Below are positions 19,020 through 27,842 of a stretch of DNA of 64,000 nt, piece after piece (the stretch's first letter is position 1; each line of letters starts with the position of its first letter). The notes under the pieces were generated by a model. It saw only the letters and a list, made by a program, of their open reading frames with translations, did no database searches and was not told the DNA's origin. Both the position numbers and the translations under genes were made by a program. The stretch is taken from NCBI RefSeq assembly GCF_003261635.1, contig NZ_QFXK01000038.1, forward strand, positions 186,001-250,000, written 5' to 3'. Source of the stretch: Kribbella monticola (lineage in GTDB: Bacteria; Actinomycetota; Actinomycetes; Propionibacteriales; Kribbellaceae).

Positions 19020-19361
19020 ATGCGGTACATGCTCCTGCACAAGACGAACGACAAGCTCGAGGCGGGTCTGCCGCCCGAGGCCGATGTGCTGGCGCGGGCC
19101 GACGCGGTGCTGGAGGAGATGCGGCAAGCCGGCGTACTGCTGGTCGCGGAAGGGCTGATGCCGAGCTCGCGCGGTGCCCGGATCGCGTTCCCGGGCGGTA
19201 GTCCGCGCGTCGTCGACGGACCGTTCACGGAGACCAAGGAACTGGTCGCCGGCGTCTCGATCATCCGGGTCGACTCGTTGGACGAAGCCGTCCGCTGGGC
19301 CCTCCGCTTCGCCGAAGCCGACCCCGGCACCGAAATAGACATCCTCGAACTAGCCGGCTGA
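19020..19361 (+). CDS. YciI-family (YCII-related) protein
   Basis: The 113-aa product begins MRYMLL. The characteristic DGPFTETKELVAG motif lies mid-protein, with a conserved EAVRWALRFAE helix and EIDILE strand at the end. YciI-fold proteins are alpha/beta-barrel-like dimers resembling muconolactone isomerases. Many members sit near ECF sigma factor genes, but none is seen here. The molecular role is unknown. Confidence 0.88.
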   Translation: MRYMLLHKTNDKLEAGLPPEADVLARADAVLEEMRQAGVLLVAEGLMPSSRGARIAFPGGSPRVVDGPFTETKELVAGVSIIRVDSLDEAVRWALRFAEADPGTEIDILELAG

Positions 19362-19501
19362 CCCGCCCGCACTCGCCGATCACCCACGAACCGCCCGCGC
19401 CTGCTGATCACCCTCGACCCGCCCGCGCTTGCTGATCACCCTCGACCCGCCCGGGCCTGCTGATCACCCTCAACCCACCCGCGCTCGCCGATCACGCTCG
19501 C
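19362..19501. repeat. Five tandem 28-bp imperfect repeats
   Basis: Units begin at 19362, 19390, 19418, 19446 and 19474. Each has a CCCGCCCG-type start, a GATCA core and a CTCGA-like end; the outer units diverge most. The array fills the space between two convergent genes (YciI-like and the monooxygenase-like gene). It has no unique spacers and is not a CRISPR. Confidence 0.85.
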
Positions 19502-19546
19502 CGAGTGGCCGCCTCCGCGGTGCACACGCGCCCGTCTCGTGAGCGA

Positions 19547-19837
19547 TCAACTGTCTTCGGTGGTGCCTTCTTCGGCGGTGATCAGTTCGTCGATGGCGGC
19601 GAAGAAGCGGGCGATGCCGGGCAGGTTCGCACCTTTGCCGCGACTGGCGGCGTAGTCCTCCGGCGTCGCCCAGTCGACGACGTCGAGCCATTCGCCACCG
19701 GGCAGCTGGATCAGCCGCGCGCCGAGGAACCCTTTCCGGTCCGCCGCGAAATCGGCCAGCATCTCCGGCCGCGCCGCGAGCAGCTCAGCGGTCTTCTCCT
19801 CCGCCACCTTGAACCTGGTCAGCTCGATCGTGCTCAT
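19547..19837 (-). CDS. Antibiotic biosynthesis monooxygenase-like (ABM) protein
   Basis: This 96-aa ferredoxin-like ABM protein starts at ATG 19837 with an AGGTTGAG ribosome site. The order of strands (IELTRFKVAEEK, the ARPEMLADF helix, FLGARLIQLPGGEWLDVVDWATPEDY) matches small ABM enzymes, which form dimers and oxidise aromatic or heme-type substrates, or act as accessory folds. The partner is not evident. A GNAT gene follows upstream on the same strand. Confidence 0.75.
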   Translation of the reverse strand: MSTIELTRFKVAEEKTAELLAARPEMLADFAADRKGFLGARLIQLPGGEWLDVVDWATPEDYAASRGKGANLPGIARFFAAIDELITAEEGTTEDS

Positions 19838-19908
19838 CTCAACCTCACATAGTCAGTCAATGTGATAGTCACCAGAAATGACTATAACGGGTGAGCGCAA
19901 CCAGCTAG

Positions 19909-20343
19909 TCAGGGCAGCGCCAGATGAAGCAGCGGGTAGGGCTTGCCCAAGCCGTCGAGTGGTGAGCGGCCGGTGATCCGGAAACCCTGGTGCAGGTAGA
20001 AGCCGACCGCCTGCTGGTTCTGCTCGTTGACGTCCAGCGAGGTCCCGCCGAAGACCCGGACGGCATGGTCGAGCAACAGCTTGCCGCCACCCTGGCCGCG
20101 AACCTCCGGATCGAGGAACAGCATCTCGACCTTGGCATCGGCGACCCCGACGAAGCCGACCAGCCGATCGTCGTCGTCCCGTAATCCGGCCAGGTGCTGG
20201 ATCTGTCCGAACTCGGCCAGCACCATCGGCCGGAAGAACTCGATGTCCGCCGCACTGACGAAGTCGTGGGTCGCCCGCACGGAGGCCTCCCACACCTCCA
20301 GCGCCCGCCCGAACTCCGCGGCCGCGATCTCCGAAACCTTCAC
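19909..20343 (-). CDS. GNAT family N-acetyltransferase
   Basis: The 144-aa protein starts at GTG 20343 with AAGGGGG upstream. The acetyl-CoA pyrophosphate loop is seen as VEMLFLDPEVRGQGGGKLLL (Q/RxxGxG/A), and the NEQNQQAVGFYLHQGF segment matches motif B near the catalytic region. Acetyl transfer from acetyl-CoA to an amine is expected. The substrate is unknown. Confidence 0.9.
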   Translation of the reverse strand: MKVSEIAAAEFGRALEVWEASVRATHDFVSAADIEFFRPMVLAEFGQIQHLAGLRDDDDRLVGFVGVADAKVEMLFLDPEVRGQGGGKLLLDHAVRVFGGTSLDVNEQNQQAVGFYLHQGFRITGRSPLDGLGKPYPLLHLALP

Positions 20344-20407
20344 GATGCCCCCTTCTCACCAACAGAGCACCACACCCGAACCGGCGTCGCCATCGATTTT
20401 GCGACCC

Positions 20408-21574
20408 CTACTCCGCGAGGTTCACGGCAGCCCAAGAGGTGATGTCTTCGTGGCGGATCGCCGCGGCCATCAGGTCGGGGAAGAGGTCCGGGGTGCACGC
20501 GAAGGTGGGGATGCCCAGGTCGGTGAGTGCCGCCGCGTTGTCCCCGTCGTACGACGGAGCGCCCGAGTCGGCGAGTGCGAGCAGCGCGATCACCTGTACG
20601 CCGGACTCCACCAGCGAGCGGGCCCGGCGCAACAGTTCCTCCCGTACGCCGCCTTCGTACAGGTCGCTGATCAGCACCAGGACCGTCTCGGCCGGCCGCG
20701 CGATCAAGCCCTCGCAGTACGCCAAGGCGCGGTTGATGTCGGTCCCGCCGCCGAGTTGGGTCCCGAAGAGCACGTCGACCGGGTCGTCCAGCTGGTCGGT
20801 CAGATCGACCACGGCCGTGTCGAAGACGACGAGGCTGGTCCGCAACGCGCGCATCGAGCCCAGTACGGCGCCGAACAGGCTCGCGTAGACGACCGATTCG
20901 GCCATCGACCCGGACTGGTCGATCGCCAGCACGATGTCGCGCTGGACGCTGTGGTTGCGCCGCGCATAGCCGACCAGCCGGTCCGGAACGATCGTCCCGA
21001 GCGACGGCGAGAAGTGCTTGAGATTGGCTCGGATCGTCCGGTCCCAGTCGATGTCGGAGTGCCGCGGCCGTCCGGTCCGGCCGGCGCGGTCGAGGGCACC
21101 GGTGACGGCCGCCCGCGTTCGCTCGGCGAGGCGTTGCTCGAGTTCGGCGACGACCCGGCCCACCACCTCGCGCGCGGTCTGCTTGGTCTCCTCGGGCATC
21201 ACTTCGTTCAGTGCCAGCAAGGTGGTGACCAGGTGGACGTCGGGCTCCACGGCACCGAGGAGTTCGGGTTCCATCAGCAGCCGGGTGATCCCGAGCCGCT
21301 CGACCGCGTCGCGCTGCATCACCTGGACGACGGTGCTCGGGAAGTACCCGCGGATGTCGCCCAGCCACCGCGCGACCCGAGGTGCCGACGAACCGAGGCC
21401 GGCCGACCGGCGAGATCCGGTCTCACCCGGCTCCGCGTCGTACAAGGCGGCGAGGGCGGCGTCCACCGACTTGTCGGCGGCCGACAACGTCGTACCAGTC
21501 TCTGGTTCGGCTTCGCTGCCGAGCACGAGCCGCCAGCGCCGCATCCGTTCGTCTTCGATCTCCACGGCGATCAC
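20408..21574 (-). CDS. VWA domain protein of the MoxR-VWA operon
   Basis: The 388-aa product carries a von Willebrand A domain from about residue 210. The metal-ion-dependent adhesion site is complete: DQSGSM, a Thr in GGGTDIN, and an Asp in ISDLYEGG. The N-terminal half is a helical region of unknown function. In MoxR systems the VWA protein is thought to engage targets for remodelling by the AAA+ ring. The start (GTG 21574) overlaps the DUF5682 stop by 4 bp, completing a tightly coupled five-gene operon. Confidence 0.9.
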   Translation of the reverse strand: MIAVEIEDERMRRWRLVLGSEAEPETGTTLSAADKSVDAALAALYDAEPGETGSRRSAGLGSSAPRVARWLGDIRGYFPSTVVQVMQRDAVERLGITRLLMEPELLGAVEPDVHLVTTLLALNEVMPEETKQTAREVVGRVVAELEQRLAERTRAAVTGALDRAGRTGRPRHSDIDWDRTIRANLKHFSPSLGTIVPDRLVGYARRNHSVQRDIVLAIDQSGSMAESVVYASLFGAVLGSMRALRTSLVVFDTAVVDLTDQLDDPVDVLFGTQLGGGTDINRALAYCEGLIARPAETVLVLISDLYEGGVREELLRRARSLVESGVQVIALLALADSGAPSYDGDNAAALTDLGIPTFACTPDLFPDLMAAAIRHEDITSWAAVNLAE

Positions 21575-23904
21575 ACCCCCAGCAAGCGGGCGACGGCCGG
21601 CAGCACGGAGGCGGCCAGCTCCTCGTCCAGGTCGTTGTCCTCAGCAACTACACGGACGCGACCAGCAGGCCCGATCCGCGCGGCGCGGGCGCCGATCGAG
21701 CGCCGCTCCGGTGGCGCGAAGGTGCCGAACGTCCGGCGCAACAACGGCAGCACCTCGACGAAGTCGTCGTCGCGGATCTCCGCCAGCCACGAATCCACCA
21801 ACGCCAGCAGGTGTTCGTCGTGGATCAACAGCAACCCACCGCCGGCGAGAAACCCTTCGATATAGCCGGCCGCATCCCCGGTCGGCGTACCGGACGTCAG
21901 CACGCGGCCGAGCCGGAGCCCGACCTCCTGCGATTCCAGCCGGGACGTGTCGAGCATCAACCGGGTCAGCCGCCCGGCGATCAGCGGCGGCACCGACGGC
22001 CGATCGCTCAGCCCTTCCAGCGTCGCCAGCCACTCGCCGCGGACCTCCGCCGGCAGCAACGCCGTCGCGTCCTGCACGCCGTCGATCAACTCCAGCACCT
22101 TCGCCGCAGCCTCGGGATCAAGGCCGTGCACGGTTCGCGCCAGCCCCGCGCACACTCGCGAAACCATCCGGCTCGCGACCGATCCGAGCCCGCCGGTGTC
22201 GCTCCCCCGCACATCGCCGTACCGCGCGGAGCGGACCAACGCGGGCAGCGCCGCCATCAGGTGCCCCACGTCGGCGTCCTTGGCCGCCCTCGTATCCACC
22301 CCGGCCAGCAACGCTGGCAGAGCATCAGCGAGATCCGCGAGCAACGACCGCTCCAAGGCCGCCGTCACCGCGGCGAGCGTTGACGATTCGTCGGCAACCC
22401 GCAGCATCGTCGTGGTCGCCGCGCCGAGCACCGTCGTACCGTGCGCGCCCGCGGCCACGAGATCCACCTCCAGCCCGGGATCCCAACTCAACGTCCACGT
22501 CTCGCGGAACGTGCCCTGGTTGCGTCGCTCGTCCGCCGTGGGCACACCCCAGTCGATGCCCAGGATCCGCAGCCGATGCAGCAACCGCGACTTCTCCAGA
22601 TCGTTCGGCTTCCGCAGATCGAGCTCGACCACCCGCTCCACGGCATCCCGCTTCAGCCGCAACCGTCGCGCCTGCGCGGCCAGATCCGCCGCGACCGGCG
22701 CTTGCGGAGTAGCAGCCGGTACGACGCCCAGCAGCTCGCCGACCACGGCTTCACGGGTCACGAGGTCAAGCAGTACGTCGTTTCCGCCGCACATCACCGC
22801 GCGCGTCGCCTCTGTGACTTCGCTCAATCCCGCCAGCGGTCGCTCACGCAGAGCTGCCAGCGTCTCGGCCAGCCGGACGGCCTCGATCACGTGCGCGCTG
22901 GACACCGGCAGGTCCTCGGCACGCAGTACCTGGGCGACCTTCGAGAGCCAGCGGGTGGTGATCTGGTCGGGCGCGGTGAACAGATGGTGATACCAGCCCG
23001 GCGAGGTGACTCCCGCGCCGTACCCGCTGGCCGTCGCGAGCCGGCCGTGGGTCCACGGCACCCACGTACACGCGACCTTGCGTTTCGGTAGGCCTTTCAG
23101 GATTCGCGCATCATGAGTTGCCGGCGGCAACGGCATTTGCAGAGCAGGCACGTGCCACGCGCCGCAGACCACGGCGATCCGTTCGAAGCCTTCCTTCAAG
23201 GCCTTCCGGATCACCGTACGCATGTAGGCCTCGCGTTGCGCCTCGCGGCCGGTCGCCTCCTCGCCGATGCGCAACTCGCCCATCGCCTCGGCGATCACGG
23301 TGAACGGCTCGGCGCCGTCGCGCCGGTGCTCGATGACGTCGTCCCACCAGCGCTCGGGATCGTCGTACCCACCCGCCTCGGCCAGCGTCGCGAGCGGATC
23401 GATCGACAACCCGCGGCGGCCCTCCGACCCGGACGACGCGAACTGATGCGCAGCCGGAAGATCGCAGAACCGAACCGGTACGCCGGCCGCCAGCGCGTAC
23501 CGGATCGCCTGCCATTCCGGGCTGAACACCGCGAACGGCCAGAACGCGGCCCGCGTCGAATCGTCCACCGCATACGCCAGCAGCGCGACCGGCGGCACCA
23601 TCTCCTCGTCGCCCGCCAACTCGACGATCTTGTCGGCCTCGGGCGGCCCCTCGATCAGCACGATGTCGGGCCGCAACTCCGCGAGCGCGGTCGCCAACGC
23701 CCGCGCCGACCCCGGCCCATGATGCCTGATCCCGAACAACCGAACCGGCCCCCGAGCCCCGGCGCCGGACTCGAGCGCAACCTCGGCGCCGGACTCGAGC
23801 GCGGCCCCCGCGCCGGACTCGAGCGCGGCCCCGGCGCCGCACCCGCCGGCACCCTCGCCGGTGGGTTCGGTGCGGGGGTCGGTGTCGGGGTCGGTCGTGG
23901 TCAT
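21571..23904 (-). CDS. DUF5682 family protein (TIKI/ChaN-like hydrolase fold)
   Basis: The 777-aa protein has IRHHGPGSARAL near residue 55 and IVLIEGPPEADKI near 85. This pattern of His plus an acidic GPPE turn resembles the erythromycin esterase/TraB/ChaN-type superfamily, whose members are proposed metal-dependent hydrolases or proteases. It has a typical DUF5682 length from there on. It overlaps MoxR upstream and VWA downstream by 4 bp each. The N-terminal 45 or so residues include three 8-residue repeats and probably form a linker. Enzyme activity is not demonstrated in any member I know of. Confidence 0.85.
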   Translation of the reverse strand: MTTTDPDTDPRTEPTGEGAGGCGAGAALESGAGAALESGAEVALESGAGARGPVRLFGIRHHGPGSARALATALAELRPDIVLIEGPPEADKIVELAGDEEMVPPVALLAYAVDDSTRAAFWPFAVFSPEWQAIRYALAAGVPVRFCDLPAAHQFASSGSEGRRGLSIDPLATLAEAGGYDDPERWWDDVIEHRRDGAEPFTVIAEAMGELRIGEEATGREAQREAYMRTVIRKALKEGFERIAVVCGAWHVPALQMPLPPATHDARILKGLPKRKVACTWVPWTHGRLATASGYGAGVTSPGWYHHLFTAPDQITTRWLSKVAQVLRAEDLPVSSAHVIEAVRLAETLAALRERPLAGLSEVTEATRAVMCGGNDVLLDLVTREAVVGELLGVVPAATPQAPVAADLAAQARRLRLKRDAVERVVELDLRKPNDLEKSRLLHRLRILGIDWGVPTADERRNQGTFRETWTLSWDPGLEVDLVAAGAHGTTVLGAATTTMLRVADESSTLAAVTAALERSLLADLADALPALLAGVDTRAAKDADVGHLMAALPALVRSARYGDVRGSDTGGLGSVASRMVSRVCAGLARTVHGLDPEAAAKVLELIDGVQDATALLPAEVRGEWLATLEGLSDRPSVPPLIAGRLTRLMLDTSRLESQEVGLRLGRVLTSGTPTGDAAGYIEGFLAGGGLLLIHDEHLLALVDSWLAEIRDDDFVEVLPLLRRTFGTFAPPERRSIGARAARIGPAGRVRVVAEDNDLDEELAASVLPAVARLLGV
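23761..23832. repeat. Three 24-bp tandem repeats in the DUF5682 N-terminus
   Basis: Units at 23761, 23785 and 23809 (24 bp each) encode consecutive GAALESGA-like octapeptides. They stay in frame, so copy number could vary without disrupting the protein. Confidence 0.8.
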
Positions 23905-24980
23905 CCGCTGATGTCCCGGCAGGCCCGGTAGAAGTCGGACCAGCCTTCCCGCTCACGCACCACCGTCTCCAGGTACTCCGACCAGACCACCCGGTCCGCT
24001 GACGGATCCTTCACGACCGCGCCGAGGATGCCGCCGGCCACGTCGTACGAGCGCAGCACCCCGTCACCGAAGTGCGCAGCAAGCGCAAGTCCACCTGTCA
24101 CCACGCTGATCGCCTCGGCGGTCGAAAGCGTTCCGGAGGGCGACTTCACCGCAGTACGACCGTCCTCCGTCCGCCCGGCGCGCAGCTCCCGGAACACCGT
24201 CACCACCCGGCGGATCTCGGCGAGGGCGTCGTCAGGCTGCGGCAGCTCGAGCGACGAACCCAGCTGCGAGACACGCCGGGAGACGATCTCCACCTCGTCC
24301 TCAGCCGAGTCGGGCAACGGCAGCACCACCGTGTTGAACCGCCGCCGCAACGCACTCGACAACTCGTTGATGCCCTTGTCCCGGTCGTTCGCCGTCGCGA
24401 TGACGTTGAAACCCTTACGGGCTTGGACTTCCGTCCCCAGTTCCGCGATCGGCAGCGTCTTCTCCGACAGAATCGTGATCAGTGCATCCTGAACGTCCGA
24501 CGGCATCCGGGTCAGCTCTTCGATCCGGGCGATCTTCGCGTCCGCCATCGCCCGGTGCACGGGACTCGGCACGAGTGCGGCCTCACTGGGGCCCTGGGCA
24601 ATCAGTTGCGCGTAGTTCCAGCCGTACCGGATCGCCTCCTCGGCCGTGCCCGCCGTTCCCTGCACCAGCAGGGTGGAGTCGCCACTGATCGCCGCAGCCA
24701 GATGCTCGCTCACCCAGGTCTTCGCCGTTCCCGGTACGCCGAGCAGCAGCAGCGCGCGATCCGTCGCCAGCGTCGCCACCGCGACCTCGACCAGCCGCCG
24801 CGGACCGACGTACTTCGGCGTGATCTCGACCTCGCCGGCCTTCCCGCCGAGCAGATAGGTCACCACGGCGGCCGGGGACATCCGCCAGGCCGGCGGCCGG
24901 GGCCGGTCGTCCGAGGCGATCAGCGCGGCCAGCTCGTCGGCGTACTCGTCCTCGGCATGCGGCCGCAGTACTTCAGTCAT
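23901..24980 (-). CDS. MoxR-type AAA+ ATPase
   Basis: The 359-aa AAA+ protein shows Walker A as LLGVPGTAKTW, an IARIEELTRMPSDVQDAL helix with the Walker B region, and sensor 1 as VIATANDRDKG. MoxR proteins are chaperone-like ATPases that work with VWA-domain partners to insert cofactors or remodel proteins. Its stop overlaps DUF5682 and its start overlaps DUF5691 by 4 bp each. This core, with DUF5682 and VWA, defines the system's NTP-driven component. Confidence 0.93.
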   Translation of the reverse strand: MTEVLRPHAEDEYADELAALIASDDRPRPPAWRMSPAAVVTYLLGGKAGEVEITPKYVGPRRLVEVAVATLATDRALLLLGVPGTAKTWVSEHLAAAISGDSTLLVQGTAGTAEEAIRYGWNYAQLIAQGPSEAALVPSPVHRAMADAKIARIEELTRMPSDVQDALITILSEKTLPIAELGTEVQARKGFNVIATANDRDKGINELSSALRRRFNTVVLPLPDSAEDEVEIVSRRVSQLGSSLELPQPDDALAEIRRVVTVFRELRAGRTEDGRTAVKSPSGTLSTAEAISVVTGGLALAAHFGDGVLRSYDVAGGILGAVVKDPSADRVVWSEYLETVVREREGWSDFYRACRDISG

Positions 24981-26377
24981 GACAGCTCCTCGTACATTTC
25001 CCGGCGGAAGATCAGGGTCTCGACGAGACGCAGCCGCCAGGTGTCTTCCTCACCGGTCGGCTCGCGAGTGATCGGATGGTTCAGTACTTCGGGCGGTACG
25101 GCGCGGGCCGCGATACTCGCCAGGCGCGCCCACTTGCGACCTGTTCCCACCTTCGCAAGCAGGTCGAGCACCATTTGACCGAGCGCCGGAGGCCACGGCA
25201 CCGGCAACCCGCCGACCAGCTCGGCAAGGTCGACCTGGGCACGCAGTACTTCGAGGGCGGGCACCCATTCGTCGTCAGGGAGCACCCGCAGCAACTCGGC
25301 AATCCTGTTGCCCGTCGCAACCTTGGTTTGCAGCAACGCACGAGCCCACTCGACGTTCCGCTCGCGCACAGCCGCTTCGGACCATCCCACCTGCAGTACT
25401 TCGGGAGCGCATCCCTCGACCGTCAACTGCAGATATCCCGGCTCGGAGGCCGCCAGGGGCGCCGCGGCAAGGATCTGCCGCAACCACCAAGCCCGCTTGC
25501 CGATCCCCTCCTGCGGCTGCGGATCGATCCCATCCCGCTGCATCGCCGCATCGACCCGCGACGGCAAGGTCACCGCGAGAACGCCTTGGCTGACCATGAG
25601 GTGCGACCTCACCCGCGCCGCCATGCGTACGCCGTACTGCGAACCAGGCAGCCGCGCGAGCAAAGTGGCCGCGGCTCGGCGTACCTCCTTCGACCGGTCG
25701 TCAAGGGCCGCCTCGAGAAACTCCTCGTCTGCAAGGGACAACTCGTTGCCCAGGAGAGTGAGGAACTCGACTCTGGTCGGCGCGACTTCGGTGGGCCAGA
25801 CCTCGCGAAGGGCGTGCACTGCGGCCACCGGATCCCGTCGGCGCAACTCGCGGAACCAGCTCCGGCGCTGGATCGCGTTGCCATGCGTCCAGATCTCCAC
25901 ATTGTTGCTATCAGCAACCGCTTCGTGGAGGAACCGCCATTCAGGATTGAGGTCGGCCAACCAACTCGCCCGCCGTCCGGCCGCCTTGACCACCAACGGC
26001 CTGTACTCCGAGCGCCCGCGGGCGTAGTCGGCCAAGGCGGGCAGGTGCTCGGGCGGCACACCCCAGCCGCGGGTGTCGGCGGCGCGCAACCATTCTCCGA
26101 GCGCTGCCGTCTGGAACCCACCGAGCATCGCGGCCAGCCGTCGGATGGCGGCCCGGCGCGGCAAGGGCTTGTCCTCACCGGTTGCTTTGGGCAACGACTC
26201 CAAGCCTTCGAGCGGCTTCCGTCCTGCGCGTTTGTAGACGGTCGCGAGCGCCGCGGCATCCAGCAGTCCACCGTCTCCGAGCTGCTCCCGGATCGGCCCC
26301 GGCAACTCGTCGAAATGCGCCGGCCGCCGCTCCGTCCCGAGCAACGCCGAACTCACCAACCCGTCCCAGCCCCTCAC
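24977..26377 (-). CDS. DUF5691 family protein of the MoxR-VWA operon
   Basis: The 466-aa protein begins MRGWDGLVSSALLGTERRP, a DUF5691 hallmark, and is helical throughout with recurring Leu/Ala pairs suggestive of HEAT-like repeats. It ends LIFRREMYEELS. No catalytic motif is visible. It usually occurs with SWIM, MoxR, DUF5682 and VWA genes, as here; its stop overlaps MoxR by 4 bp. A scaffold or adaptor role is an inference. The GTG start at 26377 has only a weak ribosome site. Confidence 0.85.
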   Translation of the reverse strand: MRGWDGLVSSALLGTERRPAHFDELPGPIREQLGDGGLLDAAALATVYKRAGRKPLEGLESLPKATGEDKPLPRRAAIRRLAAMLGGFQTAALGEWLRAADTRGWGVPPEHLPALADYARGRSEYRPLVVKAAGRRASWLADLNPEWRFLHEAVADSNNVEIWTHGNAIQRRSWFRELRRRDPVAAVHALREVWPTEVAPTRVEFLTLLGNELSLADEEFLEAALDDRSKEVRRAAATLLARLPGSQYGVRMAARVRSHLMVSQGVLAVTLPSRVDAAMQRDGIDPQPQEGIGKRAWWLRQILAAAPLAASEPGYLQLTVEGCAPEVLQVGWSEAAVRERNVEWARALLQTKVATGNRIAELLRVLPDDEWVPALEVLRAQVDLAELVGGLPVPWPPALGQMVLDLLAKVGTGRKWARLASIAARAVPPEVLNHPITREPTGEEDTWRLRLVETLIFRREMYEELS

Positions 26378-26402
26378 AATTGCACCAACCTTGACGCCCG
26401 TG

Positions 26403-27842
26403 TCACGAGACCACCACCGGGCGGTCGGCGTGCCAGCAGGTCATCGGTTTGAATCCTGCGCGATTCCACTCGCCGGCAACGGTGATCGGGTCGCCCGCTG
26501 AGACCGCGAGCAGCTTCCAGGGATCCACGCCAGGCAGGAGTTCCAGCCCACCGGTCTCGTCGACCAGGGCCCAGCCGTCGCCGTTGCGCGCTGGGCGCAC
26601 ATCGGCCAGCACCAACGGCCAACGTTCGTTCCACGGGTCGGCCGCGAGCGATTCGACGTACGAGGCCAAGGCTTGTTTCGCGGTGAAGCCGTTCGGGCGC
26701 GGTCCGGGCAGGCGTGGAGCCGACTGGGTGAGCAGCGCGCGCATCGGCAGGACGCCTGGGTAGAAGGACAGTACGCCGGGGACGAGTTCGCCGGGGCGAC
26801 CGGGCAGCGGGTCGAGTTGGCGACCACCTGCGGCGAAGTTCAGGATCAGGGCGAGTCTGCCGGTCGAGGCGCCGCGCAACCACACCCGCCGTACGGTCAG
26901 GTGGTCGTCGGGTTCGATCACGCGGCCGAGCACGAGCCAGTCGTCCTCGACCTTCTCGCCTTCGGCCAGCACTCGCGCGGTCTCGACGGTCCAGCCGATC
27001 CGCGACTGCACGGTGTCCGCGAGGGACGGCGGCAGTTCGGGGAGTTGTGCATGGGCCGACACCGTGAGGTGGATCAGCGAGAGCTCCTCCAGCAGCTCGC
27101 CCGGCCAACCGTGGCCCCGGCCGACGACGCCCGCTGCCCGGCGTACGGCACCTGCAACGCCCGGCGCCTGCGCGTCCACCATCCGCGCGGCGAGGCGGCT
27201 CAGCTCGGCGTACCCGCGCTGCTCGAAGCCGCTCAGCCCCTGCCGCACCTGATCGTCCAGCCAGCCGCGCAACTCGGCCATCCCACCGGCGACGCGCTCC
27301 ATCCGGCGGGTCACCCGCTGCTGCGCCGCGAGTGGATCGACCACCTCGCCCGGCTTCTTCTCCGCGCGCTCGGCCGCACGATCTGCCCGATTCGCGCGCT
27401 CTTCGATCCACTCGGTGACCCATGGCGGCTCGCTTCGAGCGGCGATCAGGTCCGTGGACCATTGCAGGAGCAGCCCGAGCGCGTGCTTGCAGGGGAACTT
27501 CCGGCTCGGGCAGCTGCAGCGATAAGCGGGACCGCTCAGGTCGACGACCGTCTGGTACGGCTTCTTGCCACTGCCCTGGCAAAAACCCCAGACAGCCCGC
27601 TCCGAACTGCCCTGCTCCGACCACTTGGCCGGATTCGCCTGACTCTGCCCCGCCTTGGCCGAGGCGGCATCAGGCGCAAGCGCCAGCACCCGCTCCACAT
27701 CCCAAGGCCCCACGACACCCCCAACCGCCTCTAAAGCAACCCGTGAGTCGAGAGCATGCCATCCCCCGCCGACAGCCGCTCCACTACCCGAAGGCCTGGC
27801 GTTCCTTCTCGTGGGCGGGGTAGCCGTTGCCGTGGTCGACAT
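26403..27842 (-). CDS. SWIM zinc finger protein of the MoxR-VWA operon
   Basis: The 479-aa protein carries a SWIM finger (CxCx-n-CxH) as CSCPSRKFPCKH near residues 110-122. SWIM domains bind DNA or proteins. The remaining sequence includes long helical segments and a C-terminal beta-rich region (WALVDETGGLELL). It is 25 bp upstream of DUF5691 and is the probable first gene of the operon. Its first 59 bp overlap the end of the drug-transporter gene in another frame, so an internal start is possible. Confidence 0.88.
   Translation of the reverse strand: MSTTATATPPTRRNARPSGSGAAVGGGWHALDSRVALEAVGGVVGPWDVERVLALAPDAASAKAGQSQANPAKWSEQGSSERAVWGFCQGSGKKPYQTVVDLSGPAYRCSCPSRKFPCKHALGLLLQWSTDLIAARSEPPWVTEWIEERANRADRAAERAEKKPGEVVDPLAAQQRVTRRMERVAGGMAELRGWLDDQVRQGLSGFEQRGYAELSRLAARMVDAQAPGVAGAVRRAAGVVGRGHGWPGELLEELSLIHLTVSAHAQLPELPPSLADTVQSRIGWTVETARVLAEGEKVEDDWLVLGRVIEPDDHLTVRRVWLRGASTGRLALILNFAAGGRQLDPLPGRPGELVPGVLSFYPGVLPMRALLTQSAPRLPGPRPNGFTAKQALASYVESLAADPWNERWPLVLADVRPARNGDGWALVDETGGLELLPGVDPWKLLAVSAGDPITVAGEWNRAGFKPMTCWHADRPVVVS

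Noticed and set aside
19362..19501. 28-bp repeats as a CRISPR array
   Set aside because: Units are contiguous with no unique spacers, and no cas genes are nearby.
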